Shown in pieces: positions 16,121-24,094 of a stretch of 64,000 nt of DNA. The notes below the pieces were generated by a model that made no database searches, was not told the origin of the DNA, and worked only from the letters and a program-made list of their open reading frames with translations. The position numbers and the translations under genes are program-made. Origin of the DNA: Salinimicrobium profundisediminis (lineage in GTDB: Bacteria > Bacteroidota > Bacteroidia > Flavobacteriales > Flavobacteriaceae); the NCBI RefSeq assembly GCF_026241755.1, contig NZ_JAPJDA010000014.1, positions 1 through 64,000 of the forward strand. The letters run 5' to 3'. Position 1 is the first letter of the stretch. Every line of letters begins with the position of its first letter.

Positions 16121-18528
16121 ATTTTTATTTTTTTGGATGAATACTCTGTAATTGCTTTCTCCATATCCTGATGCTTTTCATAAAGCTTCATTATTTCTTC
16201 ATTCTCGTATCCATCGGTTAAATATGCTGCATAAACTTCCCTTGGCACTTCCAGACGGAAGACATTGCTTTCCTTTCCAATCTTGATAAACATTTCAGTG
16301 TACTTCCGTTCCCCGGAAAGATTGTTCCTGATGGATTTTAGCTGGTTAAGATCGTGGCTGGAAAGGTTTAACCGCTTGGCCAGCTCGTTATACCCCTTTT
16401 CATTATGCAGGCTGTAAATGACCTGAGTGTTCTCCAGGATACTTGCCGAGATGGAATTGTTCGGCAGCTGGTTAATAGATTGTAAGATGATACCGATTGC
16501 CCCGTTCTGTTTCCGAATTGCCTGATAGTAGAATTCCACGCTTTCCAGTACGTTCTCAAATTTCAACTGCTTCGCAAATTCATCAAAAAGGATAATTCCT
16601 TTCTCGGCACGATTTTTCCAAATGGTTCGTTGGATAGCGGATTTAATCAGCTTAAGCATTACTGAAAGAACTTCCTTGTTATCCTTTACTTCATCAAGCT
16701 CAAAAACAATCAATCTTTTATCTTCAATTTTATAGGTCTGGTCCTCGCTAATCTCAAAAAGGAAACTGTACAGGCCATCTCCAACATATTCTGACATCAC
16801 GTGCAGGAAGTTCACTATGTTGAAGTAATCCGCATGGATCTTCAGTTTTTGCAGGAGATCCTTCTGATTGGTTTCTACAAACCGATAAAAATTATCCAGG
16901 GAATGCTTTTCAGGAACATTCGAATAGTAGTGGAGCAATATTTTTCTGATCGAAACTGATTGTGCTTTGGTGACTTTTAAATCTGAGCCGAAGAGTTCAA
17001 ACAGGAACATTGACAAATCCTCCAGCCGTTCTGGCGTGACATCTTCTGAATTACTGATGTAAAACGGATTAATACCCAAATTTTTCCCGCTTTCATATCT
17101 CAGAACAGTATACTTTTCAGGATATAATTTTGCGAATTTTGTATAGGAGCCACCAAGATCAATGATCACCAGGCGCACTCCGCTCTCAAAGTACTGGCGC
17201 AAAATATTATTGGCCAGAAAAGATTTTCCTTCCCCTGTAGGGGCAAAAATGGCAAAGTTCCGGGCTTTAATCCGCTTCTTTCCCTCGTCCCATACATCCT
17301 TTAGCACCGGGATGTTGTGTTCCCGGTCATTGAAGATGATTCCTGTGGGATCAGATTTATAATTGGTATTATTAATCAGCAGGCACAGCGCATGTTTTAA
17401 ATCGGTCACATATAGATCTGAATTGGAAAAATTGGAAGAGAAACAACAGTAGCTATTCACTACATAATTTTTACGTTCTTCCCCCCGCGGGTAGTACGGC
17501 GTAATATCAAGTTCCTTAAATTCAGTCTTTACCTTCGAAGCTATCTGGGCCAGCTCTCCGGCTTCCTTAGCCCAATAGATGACATTGAAATGGCCACGGA
17601 TAATTCTGGACGTATCATCCGCATTTATCTGATCAAGGATATGCTGAATTTTACCCAGCACAACCTTATTCTGAGATCCGAAATTTGAACTTTTATGAAG
17701 TTCTTCGATTTTGTTATCAAGGAGCTTCCGCCATTTTTGTTTGTCATCCAGGTAGAGAATCTGGTTTACCATATGATTTTCATTAAGGGTCAAGCCGAGG
17801 CCGTCAATAAAGCCCTGGTGGAATATAAACTCATCGGAAGTAAACCTTTCATTGACCTTACTGCTCTGAACAGTTTCTCCAAAACAGCGTTCGCTGTTGA
17901 TAGCCAGGGCATCAAAATAATTGTCGCCAACCTGAATATTGGATTTATTTAGCAGCATATCTGTATCAAAACCTTCAGAAAAACCATTAAAAAAGCTATT
18001 GGTTAAAGCCTGAATTTCCACGGCGCCCAGAGGTAGAAAAGACATCCTACGGCTATTATTGATAAAGGAAACGGAATCGCTCACAGAGCTGATAAAACTT
18101 TTGAGATTATCATCCAGTTCCTGGCACATCCCTTTAGAGACCTTTCGAAATGGATTGACATACTTCGGGTTATTTAATGCTTTGTTTTTGGTGAGGATAA
18201 AAAACAGATAGCAGCGATGTTCCATATATTCCCTGCCTTTGAAATGTTCGTGTGTTGCCTTTTCTAAAAAGGTAGTATTTGGCAATAACTCCGCAGAATA
18301 AGATTTTTTTAAATAAATGTCCTGTTTGTGTACAACACTTCCATTGGGCAAAGATTTTAGGGCCTGGAACCAAACCCCATGAATATCTTTAAAGTCCTTT
18401 TCAGATAAAGAGTAGATTTCAGGTAACATCCCCTCATAGCAAAGAACTACGTTACCATTATTGGCAAAAATGATATTGTCCTGAATATCGATTATGGGCG
18501 TAAAGTCCGAAAGATTAATCTTGTTCAT
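16117..18528 (-). CDS. traG: TraG/VirB4-type conjugation ATPase
   Basis: An 803-residue motor of the mating pore. Walker A (APTGEGKSFL) lies near residue 425-432 and Walker B (IILFDEFAKQL) near 640-650, with the conserved NLGINPFYIS and QSINQLPNN segments between and after them. It powers pilus assembly and substrate transfer at the inner membrane. Its start overlaps traF by 14 bases. Length and motifs look complete. Confidence 0.93.
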   Translation of the reverse strand: MNKINLSDFTPIIDIQDNIIFANNGNVVLCYEGMLPEIYSLSEKDFKDIHGVWFQALKSLPNGSVVHKQDIYLKKSYSAELLPNTTFLEKATHEHFKGREYMEHRCYLFFILTKNKALNNPKYVNPFRKVSKGMCQELDDNLKSFISSVSDSVSFINNSRRMSFLPLGAVEIQALTNSFFNGFSEGFDTDMLLNKSNIQVGDNYFDALAINSERCFGETVQSSKVNERFTSDEFIFHQGFIDGLGLTLNENHMVNQILYLDDKQKWRKLLDNKIEELHKSSNFGSQNKVVLGKIQHILDQINADDTSRIIRGHFNVIYWAKEAGELAQIASKVKTEFKELDITPYYPRGEERKNYVVNSYCCFSSNFSNSDLYVTDLKHALCLLINNTNYKSDPTGIIFNDREHNIPVLKDVWDEGKKRIKARNFAIFAPTGEGKSFLANNILRQYFESGVRLVIIDLGGSYTKFAKLYPEKYTVLRYESGKNLGINPFYISNSEDVTPERLEDLSMFLFELFGSDLKVTKAQSVSIRKILLHYYSNVPEKHSLDNFYRFVETNQKDLLQKLKIHADYFNIVNFLHVMSEYVGDGLYSFLFEISEDQTYKIEDKRLIVFELDEVKDNKEVLSVMLKLIKSAIQRTIWKNRAEKGIILFDEFAKQLKFENVLESVEFYYQAIRKQNGAIGIILQSINQLPNNSISASILENTQVIYSLHNEKGYNELAKRLNLSSHDLNQLKSIRNNLSGERKYTEMFIKIGKESNVFRLEVPREVYAAYLTDGYENEEIMKLYEKHQDMEKAITEYSSKKIKI

Positions 18529-18799
18529 AATTAAAATTTGAATTTCTTCTGTTGCTGATGATTTCTGGAAATTTTACCGAAACCTGAAAGAGCTGTGATG
18601 TTCTGGTTATTCTGATTAGTACTAAATAAAGGATACAATTGAGGATCAAAGCACTAATGATGATCCAGAAGCTGAAAGAGAAAATGATGACCAGTAATGA
18701 AGCTACTACGCAAATCATCATTAAAGCAAAGGAGGAGATGGGCAGCCCAAAAATGACAGCCCCTTTCCTAATGTTTCTATAGACTTCAAACTGTTTCAT
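18515..18799 (-). CDS. traF: Conjugative transposon protein TraF (DUF4133, VirB3-like)
   Basis: A 94-residue protein with two close membrane helices (about 18-40 and 42-62) preceded by VYRNIRKGAVIFGLPISS. This is the DUF4133/TraF pattern, analogous to VirB3, which docks the VirB4 ATPase to the membrane. Its start shares one base with the traE stop codon and its end overlaps traG. Confidence 0.88.
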   Translation of the reverse strand: MKQFEVYRNIRKGAVIFGLPISSFALMMICVVASLLVIIFSFSFWIIISALILNCILYLVLIRITRTSQLFQVSVKFPEIISNRRNSNFNYEQD

Positions 18800-19086
18800 T
18801 AGACCACGATTGAAATCAAATAGGTGAAGATGCCCACTACTGCTCCTGCAATAAGGACAAAGACGAGCACCCGGGTAATCCCCTTTTTAAGGTCTGCATT
18901 TTCCCCAAAGAAGTGGCCTGCGTTAAACAGGAAGCCGACAAGAAAGATCACTCCAAGGAGGATTGGGAAGATGGTCCGGATCGTATCGGCAATATCATTA
19001 ACCGAATTTTCAATTCCCCCGATTTGTGCAAAAAGCGGTAAAGAAACCAGGGACAAAAAGAGCGTGGGATAGATTGGTTTTTTCAT
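18799..19086 (-). CDS. traE: Conjugative transposon protein TraE (DUF4134, pilin-like)
   Basis: A 95-residue protein with a signal peptide (MKKPIYPTLFLSLVSLPLFAQ) and two membrane helices in a DUF4134 arrangement (FPILLGVIFLVGFLFNAGHFFG and VLVFVLIAGAVVGIFTYLI regions). It is similar in layout to VirB2-type pilins. It is the first gene of the mating-pore operon, so the promoter should lie in the 188-bp gap shared with the divergent amidase gene. Confidence 0.88.
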   Translation of the reverse strand: MKKPIYPTLFLSLVSLPLFAQIGGIENSVNDIADTIRTIFPILLGVIFLVGFLFNAGHFFGENADLKKGITRVLVFVLIAGAVVGIFTYLISIVV

Positions 19087-19204
19087 AAAGCACAGTTTAA
19101 AATTTTGTGTTGTTTTTGTTATGGAAAAAATACATATATTTCAATATAATACGTTGAAAATCAGCATAATAAATAAAAAATAATATTTGATTTTTAATAG
19201 TTTA

Positions 19205-19228
19205 GTTTGATATTAAATGATGTCAAAC
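19205..19228. promoter_or_regulatory. Palindromic site between traE and the amidase gene
   Basis: GTTTGA and TCAAAC are inverted around 12 bases (GTTTGATATTAAATGATGTC followed by AAAC). The site lies in the divergent gap between the tra operon and the amidase gene, about 120 bases upstream of traE and 47 bases upstream of the amidase. It is a candidate operator for coordinated control; no regulator can be named from the sequence. Confidence 0.35.
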
Positions 19229-19274
19229 TGAATTGAAATCACCAGGAGAACTGGTAACAACCTGAAAATTTTAA

Positions 19275-19931
19275 ATGCTCATGAAGCTGAAAAACGTCAT
19301 TTTTCTGGTTTTGCTCCTGAAAATGTGTTTCATTTTTGGGCAGGGAAAAGAACATCGAAAAAGAATTATTGTCGATGTTGGTCATGGAGGAAAAGACCCT
19401 GGTGCGATCGGAATAAACGGAATCCAGGAAAAAGATGTTGTCCTGGCCATAGCAAAAGAAATGATCAGGCTCAATAAAACAATATTTGGAGATGTGTACG
19501 ACATTTATCTTACAAGATATGATGATAGTTTTTTCACCCTTTCAGAAAGGATCAACTTAGCAAAATCATTAAGGGGAGATATATGTATTTCCTTGCATTG
19601 CAATTCATTTTATAGCGATGCCAAGGGAATGGAAATTTTTACATTTAATTCTGAATCCATAAAAAATGACTATAACACCAGGACTTCAATCGCTCTTGGA
19701 AATGAAATTCTAAAAGAGTCTACTCTTAATTTAAACATTGAAAACAGGGGGATGAAATTTGCCAATTTTCAAGTACTCAGGGAAATGATTAAGTTTTGTC
19801 CTGCTATTCTAATTGAAGTAGGCTTTTTGAATAATCCGGTTGAGGCAGTGTATTTTTCCAGACCATCAGGTATTACAGCAATAGCATTGGCTATTTTATC
19901 AGGAATAAATAATCATTTAAAATCGAAATAA
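19275..19931 (+). CDS. N-acetylmuramoyl-L-alanine amidase (exported)
   Basis: A 218-residue zinc amidase of the Amidase_3 family. A signal peptide spans about residues 1-22. The metal and catalytic motifs are present: DVGHGGKDPGAIG near residue 34, SLHCNS near 115 and LIEVGFLNN near 188. It would open the cell wall for the mating pore. It is divergent from the tra operon, with a possible operator between them. Either ATG (19275 or 19281) could be the start. Its stop overlaps the next small gene by one base (TAATG). Confidence 0.9.
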   Translation: MLMKLKNVIFLVLLLKMCFIFGQGKEHRKRIIVDVGHGGKDPGAIGINGIQEKDVVLAIAKEMIRLNKTIFGDVYDIYLTRYDDSFFTLSERINLAKSLRGDICISLHCNSFYSDAKGMEIFTFNSESIKNDYNTRTSIALGNEILKESTLNLNIENRGMKFANFQVLREMIKFCPAILIEVGFLNNPVEAVYFSRPSGITAIALAILSGINNHLKSK

Positions 19932-20029
19932 TGAAAGAAGCATTTTTAGAAATTATTAAAAGTATTGGGGATGTTGTAAAAGCTTTCGTTTCAGAAACTT
20001 TAAAGCAACTTTCGGACTTAAAAAAATGA
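19931..20029 (+). CDS. 32-residue amphipathic small protein coupled to the amidase
   Basis: A TAATG overlap joins the amidase stop to the ATG of a 32-codon frame. The peptide begins MKEAFLEIIKSIGDVVKAF and continues helical to the end (SETLKQLSDLKK). It has the alternating hydrophobic and charged pattern of one amphipathic helix and could bind membranes. The overlap suggests it is really translated. Function unknown; it might assist or restrain the amidase, or act as a small toxin-like peptide. Confidence 0.45.
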   Translation: MKEAFLEIIKSIGDVVKAFVSETLKQLSDLKK

Positions 20030-20089
20030 ACCATGGCTTGATGATAAGTTGTTATTATCTCTTCAAATTTATATCATAGATGCCCATTT

Positions 20090-20752
20090 CTATTTCCGCT
20101 TATCCCCCACGGTTTCATCAAAAGCAACAAGATTGAATAATTCCCGCATACGGCTTCGGACTCTGTTTCCGTAACGTTCTTCCAGCTCCTCAGCGTTAAG
20201 GTTGGTCGTTGCGTGGGTTTTTATGTGTTGCTTTGTCTGTAGAAAAAATTCATATCGCGATAAAAGGACTTCGCCCATTACGTTACAGTCTTTGCCGTAA
20301 TAGCGACCGGGTGGTTCAACACCCAGATCATCAAAACAAAAGAATTTGGTGTTCCCGTATTCTTCAATCGTTTTATAGCCCAAATGGTTGAAGCTGAAGG
20401 TCACATTCCGGCAGGGAATCATTTCGTAAGGCCGCTGCAAAGGAACCAGATGGTGTAATAACTTCATCAAACTTGTTTTGCCGCATCCGACCGGGCCGGA
20501 CAGCAAAATACCTTTTTCAAGATCTATCCCAAATTTCTGGCAGTTATCTTTTTCCTTTATAAAATAAGAGCACAGCTTCAGTAAAATATCACGGTCGTCC
20601 TCATAGATCCGGAATTTTTGTCCGAATAGAAGTTTTCCTTTGGCATTTAGGTAGATGAGCATTTTTGGAAAATCGTAAACAACGGTTTTCCCATCAAACT
20701 TTCCCAGGGAATATTCCATACCACCTTCGATAATTTTAGAGGGGTTGTCCAT
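20090..20752 (-). CDS. DnaC/IstB-like AAA ATPase (helicase loader-like)
   Basis: A 220-residue ATPase with Walker A GPVGCGKTS at about 69-77 and Walker B FFCFDDLGVE near 120. A segment resembling sensor 1 follows (THATTNLNAEELEERYGNRV), ending in an arginine-rich box (RSRMRELF). This matches helicase-loader proteins such as DnaC. It overlaps the preceding gene (20736-21488) by 17 bases. The two together look like a primosome-type module for replicating the excised element. Confidence 0.8.
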   Translation of the reverse strand: MDNPSKIIEGGMEYSLGKFDGKTVVYDFPKMLIYLNAKGKLLFGQKFRIYEDDRDILLKLCSYFIKEKDNCQKFGIDLEKGILLSGPVGCGKTSLMKLLHHLVPLQRPYEMIPCRNVTFSFNHLGYKTIEEYGNTKFFCFDDLGVEPPGRYYGKDCNVMGEVLLSRYEFFLQTKQHIKTHATTNLNAEELEERYGNRVRSRMRELFNLVAFDETVGDKRK

Positions 20753-21488
20753 AATCTTTTGCTTTAGTGGTTCTGAGGTTGTCCTGATTTTGGGACGCTC
20801 GCTTTTTGTTTTGTTTGTTTTCCTCTCCGAATAATTCTATTCGGTCCATCCAGTTTTTGGCCAGGGCACGCCAATCCCTTATCGCTTTTCCGTCACTGGT
20901 TTTCCAATCATCTGCCTGATAATGTTCATAGAATTTTTTTCCTTCATCAGCAGAAAAATCTTTTTCCTCAAAAAAAAATAAAACAGCCTGCCTGTCCTTT
21001 GGCTGTTTATTAATGTTTACTTGTTTAGTATTGTTTATATAAGATACCAATGCTTGTCCACTCACGGGACGGTGCGAGTCCACAGCTTGTCCATTGGTGG
21101 GACGGTGCTGGTACACCACTGGTTCATTTTTGGGATGGTAGCGTTCCGCAAGATGTTCTAATCTGGGATTGTACTGTCCCGTCTCCGATTCATCACTTGT
21201 CCCGATAATGGACATCTTGATCTTACTGCCTTTGTAAGGGTTATTCGACGGAAAATAGCAGAGGTATCTCCAGGTATCAAGATCCGTGACACACCTATGG
21301 TATGTGGATTTGGAGCCGATTTTGGCTACACGCATCAACTCTCTGCGGTTAACGAAAAATTCATCGGCAAACCGGCTACTGTTCCATTCCTGAAACAAAG
21401 CCATATACAGGCTGATGTGCGTTGGATTTAGGCGGTCATCAAAAAAAAATTTTTCAAAAGCCGCATTAAGAAGCTTTATATAATTCAT
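20736..21488 (-). CDS. Replication-associated protein with N-terminal helix-turn-helix
   Basis: A 250-residue protein. The first 100 residues form a winged-helix-like region (NPTHISLYMALFQEWN, FVNRRELMRVAKIGSKSTY). The C-terminus has a segment DWRALAKNWMDR similar to the DnaB-loader-associated end of DnaD/primosomal proteins. The linker contains a short duplication, HRPTNGQAVDS followed by HRPVSGQALVS (residues about 128-150), which is unusual. Coupled to a DnaC-like ATPase downstream and preceded by the excisionase-like gene 3 bases upstream. Probably a replication initiator or loader of the element. Confidence 0.6.
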   Translation of the reverse strand: MNYIKLLNAAFEKFFFDDRLNPTHISLYMALFQEWNSSRFADEFFVNRRELMRVAKIGSKSTYHRCVTDLDTWRYLCYFPSNNPYKGSKIKMSIIGTSDESETGQYNPRLEHLAERYHPKNEPVVYQHRPTNGQAVDSHRPVSGQALVSYINNTKQVNINKQPKDRQAVLFFFEEKDFSADEGKKFYEHYQADDWKTSDGKAIRDWRALAKNWMDRIELFGEENKQNKKRASQNQDNLRTTKAKDYGQPL

Positions 21489-21491
21489 CGC

Positions 21492-21776
21492 TTAGGAATT
21501 TAAACCATGCTGCACACGATTGGTATCCATCACGTTCTGGATTTCCTCTGCATCGTAATATATGATTCCGCCCACTTTTGTGTATGGGAGCGTACCATTT
21601 ATTCGTAAATTTTGAAGGGTTCCCGGACTTACCTGGAGCAGGTCCATCACTTCGGAAGATTTAAGGTATTTTTTAATTCTTCCTGAAGTTTGTTTGGCAA
21701 GAAGGTCTTTAATCTCATCGAGCAATTCCATTTTGAATTCCCGAAGATCGTCTGTGGTAATTATACTTGTTGGCAT
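21492..21776 (-). CDS. Excisionase-like helix-turn-helix protein
   Basis: A 94-residue protein with a C-terminal HTH_17/MerR-like DNA-binding domain: KYLKSSEVMDLLQVSPGTLQ, then a short wing (TKVGGIIYYDAEEIQNVMD). This is the excisionase/Xis2c type of Bacteroidota ICEs. It is first in a three-gene operon with the two replication-like genes. The 316-bp gap upstream holds two copies of an ACCGTA-n-TACGGT palindrome, probably targets of RteC encoded next door. Confidence 0.82.
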   Translation of the reverse strand: MPTSIITTDDLREFKMELLDEIKDLLAKQTSGRIKKYLKSSEVMDLLQVSPGTLQNLRINGTLPYTKVGGIIYYDAEEIQNVMDTNRVQHGLNS

Positions 21777-21900
21777 AATAGAATTTTTTAGAAGAAAGGG
21801 ACTACCAAAGGGTTAAACTTTTTAAATTGATAGCCCCTGACTGAATTTGACTTTCGTTCTACAAAATTGGGAGGGATTACTGGATTTTATTCCCCAGTAC

Positions 21901-21915
21901 GACCGTAGTACGGTC
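21901..21915. promoter_or_regulatory. Palindrome GACCGTA-G-TACGGTC upstream of the excisionase operon
   Basis: A perfect 7-1-7 inverted repeat about 125 bases upstream of the excisionase-like gene. A second copy lies at 22040-22052 and related half-sites occur in the rteC promoter region. In CTnDOT, RteC activates the excision operon from inverted repeats upstream of its promoter, so this is a good RteC-box candidate. The remainder of the gap 21777-22093 holds no gene. Confidence 0.6.
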
Positions 21916-22039
21916 AAAGTTTAACATTTTGAAATTTGATGAACTTTGGCTGTTTTTATCCTATAAATTTTAAACTTAAATCTTCAAATAACATTAAATT
22001 AAATGGAGGTTTGAAAAAAATATCGATTTCGGTAGGTCA

Positions 22040-22052
22040 ACCGTAGTACGGT
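22040..22052. promoter_or_regulatory. Second ACCGTA-G-TACGGT palindrome upstream of the excisionase operon
   Basis: An exact copy of the 13-base core of the site at 21901-21915, 139 bases further upstream and just after the 3' end of rteC. It is followed by a T-run (CTTTTTTT), so it could also serve as a short terminator-like hairpin for the opposite strand. The sequence identity to the first site argues for a protein-binding role. Confidence 0.55.
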
Positions 22053-22093
22053 CTTTTTTTATCAATTCTGGAAGATCAAAAAATCCAAAAATT

Positions 22094-22939
22094 TTAGTCT
22101 TCACTCTTATCCATTTCGGAAAGTAGTGAGGTCGCTAATTGGTCAAGAAATAACGTCCTGCTATTTTTTCTGCCCTTGATGTCCTGATTGGTTTTGTAGA
22201 TGTCCCTTGGTGTATAATCAAAGATTTCCTGAAGCTTTTGTGAAACCTTCATAATGCTAAGGCCATTTTGGTTTCGAAGTCCATTATACCATAGGGCATA
22301 AACCAATTCCACCCAATCCGAATTCGTAAATGGCCAATGTATTTTTTCGGTGGCATGGAGCTTTACCTCTTTTCCATTAAGATTATTTTCAACATTGGAC
22401 ATTCGTTCATCCAGATAAATAACCAATGTATTGTAGGCTTTGAATTTACCTAGGAGCATGTCCCTGGGCGTGCAAAAATCAGGGTCCTGAAAATAGAATT
22501 TTGAAGTGGTTATATGAAAGCTATCCAGGTAATCCCGGGTGTAATATTCTTTGTCGAAATGGGTGGCCCCGGAATTGACATACTGCCCGAAATCCATATT
22601 GTACAGAAAGAAACGATTTAGCTTACCAATTTTCTTTTTTATGAATTTAAGCTGGGAGTTTTTATCCGCTTTTGGAAACTGGATTTCAAAGGAATGGATT
22701 TCTGAGAAATAAATGAGTTGAACTAGGGGAGCCTGTTTTATAGTTTTAAAGAATTCAATTTCGGCTTCAATTGAGTCAAAGCCTTTAGCTATGACTTCTC
22801 TTTTGAGTGTAATGAGTAGGTTACGACAGACTTCAATAGAGCGATAGGATTGTTTAAGGATATTCTTACTGTGAAGTTTGATTTCCTTCAGATCTTCCAA
22901 TAGCTTGTATGAGAGCAATTCTGTATCCATCTGTAACAA
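22094..22939 (-). CDS. rteC: RteC, regulator of element excision
   Basis: A 281-residue protein of the RteC family. It has the characteristic long helical N-terminal half (LKEIKLHSKNILKQSYRSIE), the FIKKKIGKLNRFFLYNMDFG segment and a C-terminal helix-turn-helix region (WVELVYALWYNGLRNQNG, then FDYTPRDIYKTNQDIKGRK). In CTnDOT RteC activates the excision operon. Here the excisionase-like operon is the next one downstream, with matching palindromes in between. The rteC upstream region carries its own pair of related inverted repeats, which suggests autoregulation. No RteA/RteB two-component genes are visible next to it. Confidence 0.9.
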   Translation of the reverse strand: MLQMDTELLSYKLLEDLKEIKLHSKNILKQSYRSIEVCRNLLITLKREVIAKGFDSIEAEIEFFKTIKQAPLVQLIYFSEIHSFEIQFPKADKNSQLKFIKKKIGKLNRFFLYNMDFGQYVNSGATHFDKEYYTRDYLDSFHITTSKFYFQDPDFCTPRDMLLGKFKAYNTLVIYLDERMSNVENNLNGKEVKLHATEKIHWPFTNSDWVELVYALWYNGLRNQNGLSIMKVSQKLQEIFDYTPRDIYKTNQDIKGRKNSRTLFLDQLATSLLSEMDKSED

Positions 22940-22988
22940 TTTTACTGTAAAGCATCATACACTTTTTTATATAAATGGTTAGATAGTC

Positions 22989-23013
22989 CATTCGAGTCTA
23001 TCGACTACGAATG
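22989..23013. promoter_or_regulatory. Imperfect palindrome in the rteC upstream region
   Basis: CATTCGAGTC and GACTACGAATG pair across a 4-base centre with one bulged base. The site is 50-75 bases upstream of the rteC start and could be an operator or an RNA hairpin in the rteC leader. Confidence 0.35.
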
Positions 23014-23102
23014 ATCAAAAAGGAAATTGGGAGGTACTTTCCTTACAGCTAAAGAACCTCCTTGAAGATAATCACAAATACCTTTACTGTCAGTAATTGA
23101 TG

Positions 23103-23140
23103 CCGTATTTTATTACGGAAAAGCCCGTATTTTCCTACGG
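23103..23140. promoter_or_regulatory. Two CCGTA-n6-TACGG inverted repeats, 22 bp apart, upstream of rteC
   Basis: CCGTA-TTTTAT-TACGG (23103-23118) and CCGTA-TTTTCC-TACGG (23125-23140) share their half-sites with the palindromes upstream of the excisionase operon but have 6-base spacers. The starts are 22 bp apart, about two helical turns, so two dimers would bind the same face. They lie 164-201 bases upstream of the rteC start, in the 234-bp gap behind the LuxR-type gene. Likely operators of RteC or of a related factor. Confidence 0.55.
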
Positions 23141-23173
23141 AATACGAGCTAGAAACCCAAAATAGTATTGAAG

Positions 23174-24094
23174 CTATTCATTCTTTGGCTTGAAGCGGGA
23201 TATGAATTGACCTCTATTCTTGACCGCAGTTTTTTTAAAAATATTTGAGGCATGTTTAGAAACAGTGCTTTCTGCTATGAAAAAATCTTTGGCAATTTCT
23301 TTATAGGATAATCCTCGTAAAATGGATAATGCAATTTCAACTTCCCTTCTTGTCAGATCTCCATAAATTATTTTGTTTTTCAGGGCTTCATTTCCTTCTA
23401 CTTTTTGAAAAGCAAAGACTTCGAAGGCTTCAGGCTTATTCTTCAGAAAACGAAGGTATCTATTTACTTCAATAACTGTTATTGCATAGAAAGCCAGGTT
23501 CATTACAGTGAATGTTAACCATTGATAATCACCTATAACTGTTAGTATGGGCAAAAGGGCTATGCAAGAGATACTTATGATGGCTAATCTGTTTTTTTTA
23601 GAAACAAATGAATTTGGATTGTCGATGTTTGAAATCCTTCTGTAAAATAAGCCGAGAAAAATAAATGCTATAATTGAAACCGGGATCGTGAAAAGAAGCC
23701 TTGCTGAATCTAAAGAATTTGTAAGGAAGTAGGGAATTAAGAATAACAGAATAAAACTACAACCTACCAGTATAGCAATATTGGGAATAGTGGAACCGAA
23801 TTTTAAAAATTCAATATCATAGTCCTTATACAAATAATAAATTATGTATACACATAGTGCTATTGCTACGCCATAAGTAATGATGTATTGAACAATTATT
23901 GGATCAGGAAAACTTTCTGTTGGGAGGAATCCCCCGGTTAAGTTGTAAGCAATATACAGCAACCCTAGAATTATATACCTTCTTAGGCTCAGGCGTTTTA
24001 GCTTTGCATTTTGAATGACAGCAATAAGTACAATAATGGTGTCAATCAAAAGATAGAAAAAGGTCGTCCAATGGATTGAAGTGCCAAACATCAT
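23174..24094 (-). CDS. Membrane-embedded LuxR-family transcription regulator
   Basis: A 306-residue protein with about seven membrane helices in the first 210 residues. A short linker leads to a C-terminal LuxR-type helix-turn-helix (DLTRREVEIALSILRGLSYK, then EIAKDFFIAESTVSKHASNI). A DNA-binding domain tethered to a 7TM sensor suggests that it reads a signal in the membrane or periplasm. It overlaps the upstream asparaginase-like gene by 4 bases (ATGA), so the two are translated together and probably act as one sensory unit. Target genes are unknown; rteC and the metal cargo are the closest candidates. Confidence 0.8.
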   Translation of the reverse strand: MMFGTSIHWTTFFYLLIDTIIVLIAVIQNAKLKRLSLRRYIILGLLYIAYNLTGGFLPTESFPDPIIVQYIITYGVAIALCVYIIYYLYKDYDIEFLKFGSTIPNIAILVGCSFILLFLIPYFLTNSLDSARLLFTIPVSIIAFIFLGLFYRRISNIDNPNSFVSKKNRLAIISISCIALLPILTVIGDYQWLTFTVMNLAFYAITVIEVNRYLRFLKNKPEAFEVFAFQKVEGNEALKNKIIYGDLTRREVEIALSILRGLSYKEIAKDFFIAESTVSKHASNIFKKTAVKNRGQFISRFKPKNE

